Shown here: positions 15,076 through 15,114 of the stretch, in pieces | How positions within the stretch are numbered: the first letter of the stretch is position 1 | Layout of the letters: each line of letters starts with the position of its first letter | Assembly: GCA_910586405.1 (NCBI GenBank) | Contig: CAJUII010000048.1 | Location: 1 to 15,114, forward strand | Direction of reading: 5' to 3' | From: an uncultured Lachnospiraceae bacterium | Lineage (GTDB): Bacteria > Bacillota > Clostridia > Lachnospirales > Lachnospiraceae | Length of the DNA: 15,114 nt | Program-made: the position numbers and the translations under genes | Notes under the pieces: generated by a model | What the model was told of the DNA's origin: nothing | The model's input: only the letters and a program-made list of their open reading frames with translations | Databases searched by the model: none

Positions 15076-15114
15076 CGGTGACTACTGATTCATATTTTGA
15101 TTTATCTTTTTATT

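Overview
The window looks like chromosomal DNA from an anaerobic, endospore-forming Firmicute, most likely a Lachnospiraceae-type clostridium. The reasons are a clear spoIVA gene, a tyrosine T-box leader, strong AGGAGG-type ribosome binding sites, SigA-type promoters with 17-bp spacers, and the overall gene style. I see no rRNA, tRNA, CRISPR array, insertion sequence or phage gene. Taxonomy below family level is not supported.

Left part (1-4219). A small YciI-like gene reads rightward and faces a leftward CPA2-type cation:proton antiporter gene. The antiporter and tyrS diverge from two near-consensus promoters lying back to back. tyrS is preceded by a complete tyrosine-specific T-box leader: UAC specifier, UGGU T-box, and mutually exclusive antiterminator and terminator. 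Only 11 nt after tyrS lies a gene for an uncharacterised protein with two AP2-like DNA-binding domains around a segment resembling a decayed HNH nuclease. It apparently shares the tyrosine-controlled transcript. A perfect 18-bp bidirectional terminator closes this unit.

Middle (4229-6901). A leftward gene encodes a membrane-anchored GH25 muramidase-like protein with a long low-complexity, highly acidic linker. One catalytic-motif aspartate appears to be valine. A rightward gene encodes an ApbE-type flavin transferase lipoprotein. The 273-bp gap between them holds a good promoter for the GH25 gene.

Right part (6883-14948), all leftward. spoIVA (spore coat basement ATPase) ends in its own terminator. 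It is followed by a tight five-gene run: cdd (cytidine deaminase), a membrane-anchored MutS-like ATPase, two half-transporters forming a heterodimeric ABC exporter with one degenerate ATP site, and tatD. Gaps are 6-21 nt, and two ribosome binding sites lie at or over the stop of the gene upstream, so this is very probably one operon. Its last gene overlaps apbE tail to tail by 19 bp.

Most of the window is ordinary chromosomal housekeeping. The least explained items are the AP2/HNH-relic protein under T-box control, the membrane-tethered MutS-like ATPase in the exporter operon, and the substituted GH25 active-site motif.
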